In this document: piece by piece, positions 1-5,048 of the stretch
Layout: every line of letters starts with the position of its first letter
How positions within the stretch are numbered: position 1 is the first letter of the stretch
Assembly (NCBI GenBank): GCA_946413945.1
Contig: CAMKMR010000073.1
Span: 1-7,928, forward strand
DNA: 7,928 nucleotides
Direction of reading: 5' to 3'
From: an uncultured Lachnospiraceae bacterium
Lineage (GTDB): Bacteria; Bacillota; Clostridia; Lachnospirales; Lachnospiraceae
Notes under the pieces: generated by a model
Told to the model about the DNA's origin: nothing
The model's input: the letters and a program-made list of their open reading frames with translations, nothing else
The model's database searches: none
Position numbers and translations under genes: made by a program

Positions 1-182
1 TAACTGAGGAACGTTCTTATAAGAAAGGTTTTCCACATGAAAAAGCCATAGCAATCATGTCTGAAATGGTAGATAATGGTGAAATAGACGGAAATGTCTT
101 AGCCGAAGTAGACAAAGTATTTAAGAATTATAACGAAGCAAATGAGGATAATGTAACAGATATCCTTAAATCAGCTCCATAA
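1..182 (+). CDS. HD-GYP-type domain protein, C-terminal fragment
   Basis: The reading frame is open at the left edge and ends at TAA 180-182, leaving 59 visible residues. It begins TEERSYKKGFPHEKAIAIM and continues with a helix around EMVDNGEIDGNVLAEVDKVF. This resembles the end of an HD-GYP domain, where a conserved (L)T.eRpYkkg..heeAi.im segment precedes a short helical tail with a (G).iD..v motif. HD-GYP proteins are usually c-di-GMP or related nucleotide phosphodiesterases, often with a sensor domain at the N-terminus. The catalytic HD and GYP residues lie outside the window, so activity and full architecture cannot be judged. A strong terminator follows the stop within a few bases, so this is the last gene of its transcript. 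A plain HD-domain protein is the main alternative. Confidence 0.72.
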   Translation, partial: TEERSYKKGFPHEKAIAIMSEMVDNGEIDGNVLAEVDKVFKNYNEANEDNVTDILKSAP

Positions 183-186
183 TGAA

Positions 187-231
187 GCAATAAAAAAAGA
201 TTGAGTTTTTCCCTCAATCTTTTTTATTGCT
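187..231. terminator. Bidirectional Rho-independent terminator
   Basis: A long inverted repeat pairs 187-205 with 213-231, with one base bulged in the A/T run and a short T/C-rich loop. The arms run from AGCAAT through an A7/T6 segment to GATTGAG. T-runs follow the core stem on one strand and A-runs precede it, so it can act in both directions: for the HD-GYP fragment on the left and for the minus-strand aminopeptidase on the right. Confidence 0.85.
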
Positions 232-374
232 TTATTTATCCCTATTTTTTTAGAAGCTTATATTTCAGCCATCATTTTAAGCTTTTAATCTAGCTAGCTT
301 TTTTAAGATTTTTATAATTTTAATTCAGCCTTAATTATACGCTTTTTATAAGCATATTTTTCAGTTTTTTATAA

Positions 375-1256
375 TTACCAGGCGATAACTTCATGACCTG
401 TTTCAGTTACTAATACCTGAATCTCCCACTGAGCTGATGGAGAACCATCCTCTGTGTAAATAGTCCAGTCATTTTCCTCATCTGTAAATACATCTGGCTC
501 CCCGGCATTTATCATTGGTTCGATAGTAAACATCATTCCAGGTGCCATAAGCATATCTGTACCACGTTTTGTTGTATAACCTACCCATGGATCTTCATGG
601 AAATCAAGTCCTACTCCATGACCACCGATCTCTCTAACAACACTATAACCATTTGCCTTTGCATGGTCATTTATAACCTGTCCCATATCTCCAAGGAAGC
701 CCCATGGCTTAACTTCTTTAAGTCCAAGTTCTACGCACTCCTTAGTTACATCAACAAGTTTCTTTAATTCAGGATCCACATTTCCTATGCAGAACATACG
801 TGATGAATCTGAATAATAGCCATTAAGTATGGTCGAGCAGTCTACATTTATGATATCCCCATCCATAAGGATTTCTTCTTTAGAAGGAATACCATGGCAG
901 ACAGCATCATTTATTGAAGTACATACAGACTTAGGGAAACCACAATAATTAAGAGGAGCAGGGATCGCTCCATGCTTCTTACACACTTCATTAACTATAT
1001 CATTGATATCCTCTGTGCTCATACCTGCGCAGATCTTATCTGCGATCACATCAAGACACTCCACATTAACTTTCGCGCTTTCCTTAATAAGTGCTATCTG
1101 CTCCGGAGTCTTGATAAGCTTTCTTGCAGGAACAATATGTCCCTCAAGTCTTGCCATGTCTATCTTTCGATCAAATTCCTCATGACAATTCTTATATTTC
1201 TTACCGCTTCCACACCAGCAGGCATCATTACGTCCAAGTTTTTTTTCTTTTATCAT
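375..1256 (-). CDS. map: Type I methionine aminopeptidase with N-terminal SEC-C zinc motif
   Basis: Removes the initiator methionine from new proteins in the cytosol. The protein has 293 residues from the chosen ATG at 1256. Residues 13-25 form a SEC-C motif (C13, C15, C24, H25; CxCx8CH), found in a longer class of bacterial MetAPs and thought to bind zinc and aid ribosome association. The catalytic pita-bread domain follows, with the five metal ligands visible: D139 (INVDCS), D150 (YYSDSS), H213 (GGHGVG), E246 (FTIEPM) and E278 (QWEIQ). H121 in VCHGIP matches the conserved substrate-side histidine. The frame extends upstream to a TTG at 1292, but the ATG puts the SEC-C motif near the N-terminus as usual and has a GAAAAGAG site just upstream. 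It lies 67 bp after the ThiG-like gene and may have its own promoter. Confidence 0.95.
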   Translation of the reverse strand: MIKEKKLGRNDACWCGSGKKYKNCHEEFDRKIDMARLEGHIVPARKLIKTPEQIALIKESAKVNVECLDVIADKICAGMSTEDINDIVNEVCKKHGAIPAPLNYCGFPKSVCTSINDAVCHGIPSKEEILMDGDIINVDCSTILNGYYSDSSRMFCIGNVDPELKKLVDVTKECVELGLKEVKPWGFLGDMGQVINDHAKANGYSVVREIGGHGVGLDFHEDPWVGYTTKRGTDMLMAPGMMFTIEPMINAGEPDVFTDEENDWTIYTEDGSPSAQWEIQVLVTETGHEVIAW

Positions 1257-1298
1257 TTCAATCTCTTTTCTATAATAAGTTAGATATTTCAAAAAGGA

Positions 1299-1327
1299 AT
1301 ATTAACATATGAATGCCTTATTTTCAA
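1299..1327 (-). promoter_or_regulatory. Possible sigma-A promoter for map
   Basis: On the minus strand a TTGAAA -35 (1322-1327), which overlaps the stop codon of the ThiG-like gene, is followed after 17 bp by a TAATAT -10 (1299-1304). Transcription would start near 1292, giving a leader of about 36 nt before the ATG at 1256. Such a start would also leave the upstream TTG codon without a ribosome site. The boxes are good but not perfect, and AT-rich DNA gives chance matches. Confidence 0.45.
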
Positions 1328-2070
1328 GCTATGTCAATATTAATATCTTTTAATTTCTTTGGATGACATGAAAGATATGCCGTTCTTCCTGCCTCGATCG
1401 CTTTTTTAAATGAATCTGCCATAAGATCTAAATCTCCAGCTGTTGATAGTCCGGTTTTAGCCATTACTGCGGCGCATCCCATTTCCATAGCTTCACAAGC
1501 CTGAGATGGCATTCCTATTCCTGCATCCACGATTATAGGCAGTTCTATCTCCTTAATAAGTACCTGGATAAAATCCTTTGTCTGGAGTCCCTTATTTGAG
1601 CCACTTGGCGATGCCAGTGGCATGAGAGCCGCAGCACCAGCCTTATATAATTCTCTGGCAGTTACTATCTCCGGATACATATAAGGAATAACAGTAAAGC
1701 CTTCAGCTGCTAATATACTTGTAGCTTTCTTAGTCTCTGCCGGATCAGGAAGAAAATATTTAGAATCACTCATTATCTCTAATTTTACTATCTTCCCAAA
1801 GCCTTTATCATAGGCCCAGTGTACCATATCTACAGCTGAATCAGCATCTCTTGCCCCCAAAGTATTGGGAAGTATATGAACCCTGTCAGGAATATACTTA
1901 GCAGGGCTATCCTCTATTTCTAATTTCGCTATAGCAACCGAGATCATCTCTACTCCAGCCACTTCAACTGCCGCCTTTATAAGTTCCGGCGAATAATCTG
2001 ATGTTTTTCCTGAACCAAGCATAAATCTTGACTTAAGTCTAAGGTCACTAATACAAAGTTCATCTGTCAT
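1324..2070 (-). CDS. ThiG-like (thiazole synthase family) protein, divergent
   Basis: A 248-residue TIM-barrel protein of the thiazole synthase family. ThiG makes the thiazole phosphate of thiamine from deoxyxylulose phosphate, ThiS-thiocarboxylate and dehydroglycine. Family landmarks are present in order: SRFMLGSGK near residue 14, HILPNT near 65, IVKLE with the Schiff-base lysine K96 and E98, FLPDPAET, VIPY, and VDAGIG with D182. These catalytic positions match those I recall for Bacillus ThiG. Several family-typical segments are changed: AVRR reads AIAK, YTSDD reads YMYPE, GSGxG reads GSNKG, and the late NTA reads KTG. No thiS, thiF or thiH is adjacent. The ATG at 2070 overlaps the previous stop (ATGA) and has AAGGAGA at 2079-2085; the longer frame from 2124 lies inside the upstream gene and is unlikely. 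It could be a true ThiG or a paralogue with another substrate. Confidence 0.82.
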   Translation of the reverse strand: MTDELCISDLRLKSRFMLGSGKTSDYSPELIKAAVEVAGVEMISVAIAKLEIEDSPAKYIPDRVHILPNTLGARDADSAVDMVHWAYDKGFGKIVKLEIMSDSKYFLPDPAETKKATSILAAEGFTVIPYMYPEIVTARELYKAGAAALMPLASPSGSNKGLQTKDFIQVLIKEIELPIIVDAGIGMPSQACEAMEMGCAAVMAKTGLSTAGDLDLMADSFKKAIEAGRTAYLSCHPKKLKDINIDIA

Positions 2071-2264
2071 AAAGCCTGTCTCCTTACAACTCTGTACTCG
2101 TCCCCGTTTGTATAATATGGACAATTAAAATGCCTATCCTGTATAAGCCTCTGAAAATCATCCTCATCCATATCTATATCACATACATAACCTTCATAAT
2201 CATCATCATACACATAATAGGCGCATGTATCACATGAGCCTGCAGTTTTCTTTTTCTCTGTCAT
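2067..2264 (-). CDS. Small four-cysteine protein, DUF6472-like
   Basis: A 65-residue acidic protein with four cysteines: C11 and C14 in CDTC, then C28 (YVCDID) and C48 (NCPYY). It ends in a DEYRVVRRQ segment. The pattern CxxC..Y..Y..C.(D).(D)...CPYY...DEY..VR.Q matches small proteins that I recall annotated as DUF6472 in Lachnospiraceae. Function is unknown; the cysteines could bind zinc or an iron-sulfur cluster, which is inference. There is no signal peptide or membrane segment, so it is probably cytosolic. An AAGAGG ribosome site sits five bases before the ATG. Its stop overlaps the start of the ThiG-like gene by four bases, so the two are made together, at least in part. A -10 box at 2312-2317 may start the operon. 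Confidence 0.85.
   Translation of the reverse strand: MTEKKKTAGSCDTCAYYVYDDDYEGYVCDIDMDEDDFQRLIQDRHFNCPYYTNGDEYRVVRRQAL
2079..2085 (-). promoter_or_regulatory. Ribosome binding site of the ThiG-like gene, inside the upstream ORF
   Basis: AAGGAGA on the minus strand lies within the last codons of the four-cysteine gene, 8 nt before the ATG at 2070. It decides the start of the ThiG-like gene. With the ATGA stop/start overlap at 2067-2070 it indicates translational coupling. Confidence 0.8.
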
Positions 2265-2311
2265 TTTAGCCTCTTATAAATTTTTAGTTTGTTTATTACG
2301 CACTGACTTTC

Positions 2312-2317
2312 ATTATA
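2312..2317 (-). promoter_or_regulatory. Possible -10 box for the four-cysteine/ThiG-like operon
   Basis: A perfect TATAAT occurs on the minus strand, with a predicted start near 2305 and a leader of about 40 nt. No convincing -35 lies 16-18 bp upstream, but the upstream DNA is A-rich on this strand, which could act like an UP element. Confidence 0.4.
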
Positions 2318-2330
2318 AACCTTTTGATGT

Positions 2331-2435
2331 GTTTTTTTTATTAATTTTTCTTTTTTTTCTTTTTATTTTTGCCTCTTTTTAATTTTTATTTTTTCTTTTT
2401 CACTTTTTTAAGTTTCCTTTCAGCTTTCTTTGCTA
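2331..2435. other. T-rich (plus) / A-rich (minus) intergenic tract
   Basis: Part of the roughly 330-bp divergent intergenic region between the four-cysteine gene and murI. About 100 bp consist mostly of T-runs of 5-8, for example 2332-2339, 2351-2358, 2376-2380, 2383-2387 and 2404-2409, broken by single C, A or G bases. Many runs are centred roughly 10 bp apart, which favours intrinsically curved DNA. No gene is supported here. Confidence 0.6.
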
Positions 2436-2474
2436 TTTTTAGCTTGTGAAAAGGAAAAAACATTCCCTTTCATC

Positions 2475-2503
2475 CTCACAACCTTCCCCTTTTATGTTAT
2501 AAT
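2475..2503 (+). promoter_or_regulatory. Predicted promoter of murI (extended -10)
   Basis: A TGTTATAAT extended -10 (2495-2503) contains a perfect TATAAT at 2498-2503. A weak -35, CTCACA (2475-2480), matches TTGACA at four of six positions with a 17-bp spacer. Transcription would begin near 2510, leaving a leader of about 80 nt before murI. Confidence 0.65.
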
Positions 2504-2528
2504 GCCTATGTATTTGTACATAGGCATT
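2501..2528. promoter_or_regulatory. Perfect 12-bp palindrome over the murI start point; possible operator
   Basis: AATGCCTATGTA (2501-2512) is mirrored exactly by TACATAGGCATT (2517-2528) around a TTTG spacer. It starts inside the -10 box and covers the predicted +1. Because transcription would begin within the left arm, the RNA could not form the full hairpin, so a DNA-binding site is the simpler reading. No U-run follows, which argues against a terminator. Confidence 0.5.
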
Positions 2529-2592
2529 TATTATTTTGCCTTACTACTTCTTCTTTTTTCTAAATATAAAAAAATACTAAAAGGCAATTGTT

Positions 2593-3411
2593 ATGAAAAT
2601 TGGAATTTTTGATTCTGGGATTGGAGGCCTTTCTGTACTTCACGAAGCCTACCATATGTTAAATGATACTGAATATATTTTTTATGCTGATACTGACCAT
2701 GTTCCTTACGGCACCAAAACTCCTGATGAGATAAGAACTTATTCTGAAGAAATAGTTAAATTCCTTATCTCTAAAGGTTGTCAGGCTATAATAATCGCCT
2801 GCAATACCGCCACCAGTGTTTCAGCAAAGAAATTAAGAGAGCTCCATCACGATATACCTATCATCGGCATGGAACCTGCAGTAAAGCCTGCCATAGAAGA
2901 AAATGATGAAAGACGAATCCTTGTTATGGCTACACCAGTAACCTTAAGAGAAGCAAAGCTAAAGAACTTAATAGCCAGGGTTGATGAAAAACATAAAGTA
3001 GATCTTTTACCCATGCCTGGTCTGGTAAGTTTAGCTGAAAATGAAGATTTTTCTCCTGATAAAGTCCTTCCATATCTGACTCAGCAGTTTGAAGGCTTCT
3101 CTTCGAGAGATTATTCAGCCCTTGTCCTTGGATGTACTCATTTTAATTATTTTAAGGCTGAATATAGAAATTTTTTTAATGACAGCACATCTCTTATAGA
3201 TGGTAATAAAGGAACTCTCCGCCATGTTGCAGACCTACTTTCCATCGAACTAAATAAGGATGAAGATAAAGAGTTGATCTTTAAAGATATAAATGAGATG
3301 TTAGATATGACCCACACCAGCTATTATTTTTCCGGCCGCCCGGCCCAAGAATCAGAACTCGGTCACATTTTCCGTCTCCATAAAAGATTAGAGGAAGTAA
3401 GAAAGATTTAA
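2593..3411 (+). CDS. murI: Glutamate racemase
   Basis: Interconverts L- and D-glutamate, supplying D-glutamate for peptidoglycan in the cytosol. The 272 residues match the family's usual length. The signatures are clear: FDSGIGGLSV at residues 6-15 with D7 and S8, VPYG at 37-40, the first catalytic cysteine C70 in ACNTAT, and the second, C181, in GCTHF with H183 beside it. The C-terminal SGRP and F..LG-like segment is also typical of the family. The ATG at 2593 has an AAAGG site about nine bases upstream and starts directly at the conserved MKIGIFDSG, so no other start is needed. The gene is monocistronic: it is divergent from the ThiG-like operon and convergent with the galactanase. The palindrome at its promoter suggests regulation. 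Confidence 0.96.
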   Translation: MKIGIFDSGIGGLSVLHEAYHMLNDTEYIFYADTDHVPYGTKTPDEIRTYSEEIVKFLISKGCQAIIIACNTATSVSAKKLRELHHDIPIIGMEPAVKPAIEENDERRILVMATPVTLREAKLKNLIARVDEKHKVDLLPMPGLVSLAENEDFSPDKVLPYLTQQFEGFSSRDYSALVLGCTHFNYFKAEYRNFFNDSTSLIDGNKGTLRHVADLLSIELNKDEDKELIFKDINEMLDMTHTSYYFSGRPAQESELGHIFRLHKRLEEVRKI

Positions 3412-3421
3412 ATATCCGGCG

Positions 3422-3498
3422 CCATAAGCAGCCAAAATATATCTATTACCGTAAACAACCAAAATATATCTGACTCCATAAACAGCCAGAATATAATA
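3422..3498 (+). repeat. Three tandem copies of a 27-bp repeat after murI
   Basis: Copies start at 3422, 3449 and 3476 with an exact 27-bp period. The shared core is CCATAAACAGCCAAAATATA with a few substitutions; the third copy is cut short and merges into the large inverted repeat. The array begins 10 bp after the murI stop codon. Confidence 0.85.
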
Positions 3499-3578
3499 AA
3501 GGACGTTTAAACTGATCCCTCCAAATGGCATATTTAGCCTGCTGGAGGGATTGCTTTAAACGTCCATTATATTTTGGC
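3485..3578. terminator. Large inverted repeat between convergent murI and GH53 genes
   Basis: The core stem pairs GGACGTTTAAA (3501-3511) with TTTAAACGTCC (3555-3565), and ATCCCTCCA (3515-3523) with TGGAGGGAT (3543-3551), with a 3x3 internal loop and a 19-nt loop. The pairing continues outward, as GCCA.AATATAAT (3485-3497) matches ATTATATTTTGGC (3566-3578). It probably ends transcription from both sides, although the U-runs are weak. It could instead be a REP-like element. Confidence 0.65.
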
Positions 3579-3605
3579 GTTCTTTCGTCTATATTATTTT
3601 GGCGT
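3571..3605 (-). repeat. Two inverted copies of the GCCAAAAT motif, overlapping the GH53 3' end
   Basis: ATTTTGGCGT occurs at 3571-3580 and 3596-3605, 25 bp apart. Read on the minus strand these are ACGCCAAAAT, the same core as the 27-bp repeats after murI in opposite orientation. The right copy encodes the last residues (DAKII) of the galactanase. Confidence 0.6.
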
Positions 3606-4710
3606 CAAAGTCTCTAATTACTGCAAGCGCCGGCAAACTGTTTCCTTCATAATCAAACAGCGCCTGATTAGCCCATTCATTTCCGCCAGGCCCTTTTTCC
3701 TTAGTATATTCTAAAGCGGCATCGCTGGCCCATCCACATCCCGGAACAGGGATCCAGGCTGGTTCCCAATAATAAAAACCTCTTGCACCTTTTATAGATA
3801 CGATAAGCTCCATAATATCTTTCATAAACTCAGCCTGGCCTTCTTTTGTCATTGGATAAGGAACCTTTGCTACAAGTTCCTTCTTTGTAGCATATCCCTT
3901 TCTTTCCTCTGCTTTAAGACCTTCATAACTAGAATAGTCTTCCATGGAAAAGCCCGTAGAAACTTCATCGATTATCATTTCTTTTCCATATCTTTCAGCA
4001 AGGGCAAGCATATTAGCTCTAAGGTCATCCAAAGTACCATGCCAGAAAGGATAATAAGAAAGACCTATAACATCAAAGTCTTCTCCCCTTCTCTTAAAAT
4101 ATTCATCAAACCACTCTTTATACATCGGAGCATTTCCACCATTATCAAGATGGATCATAGTAATGATATCTTTACTTACTTCCTTAACAGCCTTAAGCCC
4201 TGCGCTGACATATCTATTAATCTGATCAAAATTAGGCTTTAAACCTGTTGGCCATAAAAGTCCGTTAGTTATCTCATTTCCTACCTGGACCATATCAGGG
4301 AGAAGTCCTTCTTTCTTTAGATCAAGGAGAACCTTCTTAGTATATGTATAAACTGCATCAGCAAGCTGATCTTCATTAAAATTCTTCCAGGCCTTAGGAA
4401 GGATCTGCTTTCCCGGATCAGCCCAGAAATCACTATAATGAAAGTCAAGAAGCGTGCTCATTCCTGCTTCTTTTGCTCTTCTTGATATAAGAACAGCTTT
4501 TTTGTAATCATTAGTTCCTGCTCCGTAAGGATTTTTATTTTCATCATATGGATCATTCCAAAGACGGATCCTTATGGAATTTGTTCCATATTCCTTTAAT
4601 ATCTTAAAAAGATCATCCTCTTTTCCATCCTTAAAGAATCTGGCTCCGCATGACTCTTCTTCTATTACAGTGGATACGTCCATACCCTTAATAAATCTAT
4701 CTATCTTCAT
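3589..4710 (-). CDS. GH53 arabinogalactan endo-beta-1,4-galactanase, cytoplasmic
   Basis: Hydrolyses beta-1,4-galactan chains, the side chains of pectic arabinogalactan. The protein has 373 residues in a single (beta/alpha)8 barrel. Family features are visible: GMDVS at 9-13, SIRIRLW at 45-51, the DFHYSDFWADPGKQ block at 89-102, the acid/base E146 in VGNEITNGLLWP, and the nucleophile E249 in MIIDEVS. FYYWEPAW follows near 312-319. No signal peptide or anchor is present: the protein opens MKIDRFIKGMDVS. It should therefore act inside the cell on imported galacto-oligosaccharides. The ATG at 4710 has AAGGAGG at 4716-4722; the longer frame to 4749 runs into the upstream repeats and is rejected. 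It lies 117 bp downstream of the zinc-ribbon gene, with a candidate promoter and repeat-filled leader of its own. Confidence 0.93.
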   Translation of the reverse strand: MKIDRFIKGMDVSTVIEEESCGARFFKDGKEDDLFKILKEYGTNSIRIRLWNDPYDENKNPYGAGTNDYKKAVLISRRAKEAGMSTLLDFHYSDFWADPGKQILPKAWKNFNEDQLADAVYTYTKKVLLDLKKEGLLPDMVQVGNEITNGLLWPTGLKPNFDQINRYVSAGLKAVKEVSKDIITMIHLDNGGNAPMYKEWFDEYFKRRGEDFDVIGLSYYPFWHGTLDDLRANMLALAERYGKEMIIDEVSTGFSMEDYSSYEGLKAEERKGYATKKELVAKVPYPMTKEGQAEFMKDIMELIVSIKGARGFYYWEPAWIPVPGCGWASDAALEYTKEKGPGGNEWANQALFDYEGNSLPALAVIRDFDAKII

Positions 4711-4715
4711 TAAAA

Positions 4716-4722
4716 CCTCCTT
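4716..4722 (-). promoter_or_regulatory. Strong ribosome binding site of GH53
   Basis: AAGGAGG on the minus strand stands five bases before the ATG at 4710 and fixes the start. Its upstream edge is only 9 bp from the hairpin at 4732-4756, so leader structure could affect access to it. Confidence 0.85.
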
Positions 4723-4731
4723 ATAGTATTT

Positions 4732-4756
4732 AAGGGACGCGCGTAGCACGTCCCTT
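4732..4756 (-). promoter_or_regulatory. Hairpin in the GH53 leader
   Basis: AAGGGACG (4732-4739) is the exact reverse complement of CGTCCCTT (4749-4756), with a 9-nt loop that may add GC/GC pairs. It is formed from one inverted copy of the 13-bp repeat and the first tandem copy, just upstream of the ribosome site. Confidence 0.6.
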
Positions 4757-4796
4757 TAGCACGTCCCCTTAGCATGTCCCTTTAGTTTGTCCCTTA
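4745..4796. repeat. Four tandem copies of a 13-bp repeat
   Basis: Copies occupy 4745-4757, 4758-4770, 4771-4783 and 4784-4796. The plus-strand consensus is AGCACGTCCCTTT; the copies diverge progressively to the right (AGCATG, then AGTTTG). On the coding strand this places four GGGAC blocks ahead of GH53. Confidence 0.9.
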
Positions 4797-4804
4797 TTCT
4801 ATTT

Positions 4805-4834
4805 ATATTATGAAGTAAATAAGTCGTTAGTCAA
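4805..4834 (-). promoter_or_regulatory. Possible internal promoter for GH53
   Basis: On the minus strand TTGACT (4829-4834), which overlaps the stop codon of the zinc-ribbon gene, is followed after 18 bp by TAATAT (4805-4810). Transcription would start near 4798 and place the whole 13-bp repeat array in the GH53 leader. Read-through from the upstream genes is also possible. Confidence 0.45.
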
Positions 4835-5048
4835 AGAACTTAGGATCTGTAATACGAGTATGCATAAGCTTATAGCGGAATCTTACTATCTCATTATCTC
4901 TTAATACATCCTCTTCAGTACCTTCATACTGACATCTTAAGCAGTAATACTGCTTCTTATCCTTATCATAAAACATATCGATATCCAGGTCACGGAGGAA
5001 ACATGATGGACATCTGAAATTTAATTTGCCTTTGCTAGATTGAGCCAT
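4827..5048 (-). CDS. Small zinc-ribbon protein
   Basis: A 73-residue protein with two cysteine pairs, C13/C16 (CPSC) and C36/C39 (CLRC), separated by 19 residues that include a DMFYDKDKKQYYC strand pattern. This is a typical four-cysteine zinc ribbon. The acidic and then basic C-terminus (EEDVLRDNEIVRFRYKLMHTR) has no recognised family. The ATG at 5048 has a full AAAGGAGG site at 5059-5066, ten bases upstream, so this is the genuine start even though the gene overlaps the end of the 613-residue protein by 28 bp in another frame. The overlap suggests coupled expression with that protein. I do not recognise a specific role; zinc ribbons of this size may bind nucleic acid or a protein partner. 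Confidence 0.85.
   Translation of the reverse strand: MAQSSKGKLNFRCPSCFLRDLDIDMFYDKDKKQYYCLRCQYEGTEEDVLRDNEIVRFRYKLMHTRITDPKFFD

Noticed and set aside
241..374. Degenerate repeat or small RNA between the first terminator and map
   Set aside because: Two similar TTCAGCC..GCTTTT stretches are visible, but they are too diverged in this AT-rich stretch to call, and no stable structure or gene is evident.
1257..1292. TTG start giving map 12 extra residues
   Set aside because: It coincides with the predicted transcription start, has a weak ribosome site, and precedes the usual SEC-C N-terminus.
2501..2528. Terminator upstream of murI
   Set aside because: The stem is strong but no T-run follows, and it overlaps a good promoter.
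2430..2612. 60-residue hydrophobic reading frame upstream of murI
   Set aside because: It overlaps the murI promoter, palindrome and start codon, and there is no ribosome site or recognisable family.
4732..4796. G-quadruplex in the GH53 leader
   Set aside because: Four G-runs occur on the coding strand, but the loops are 9-10 nt, longer than usual, so formation is doubtful.
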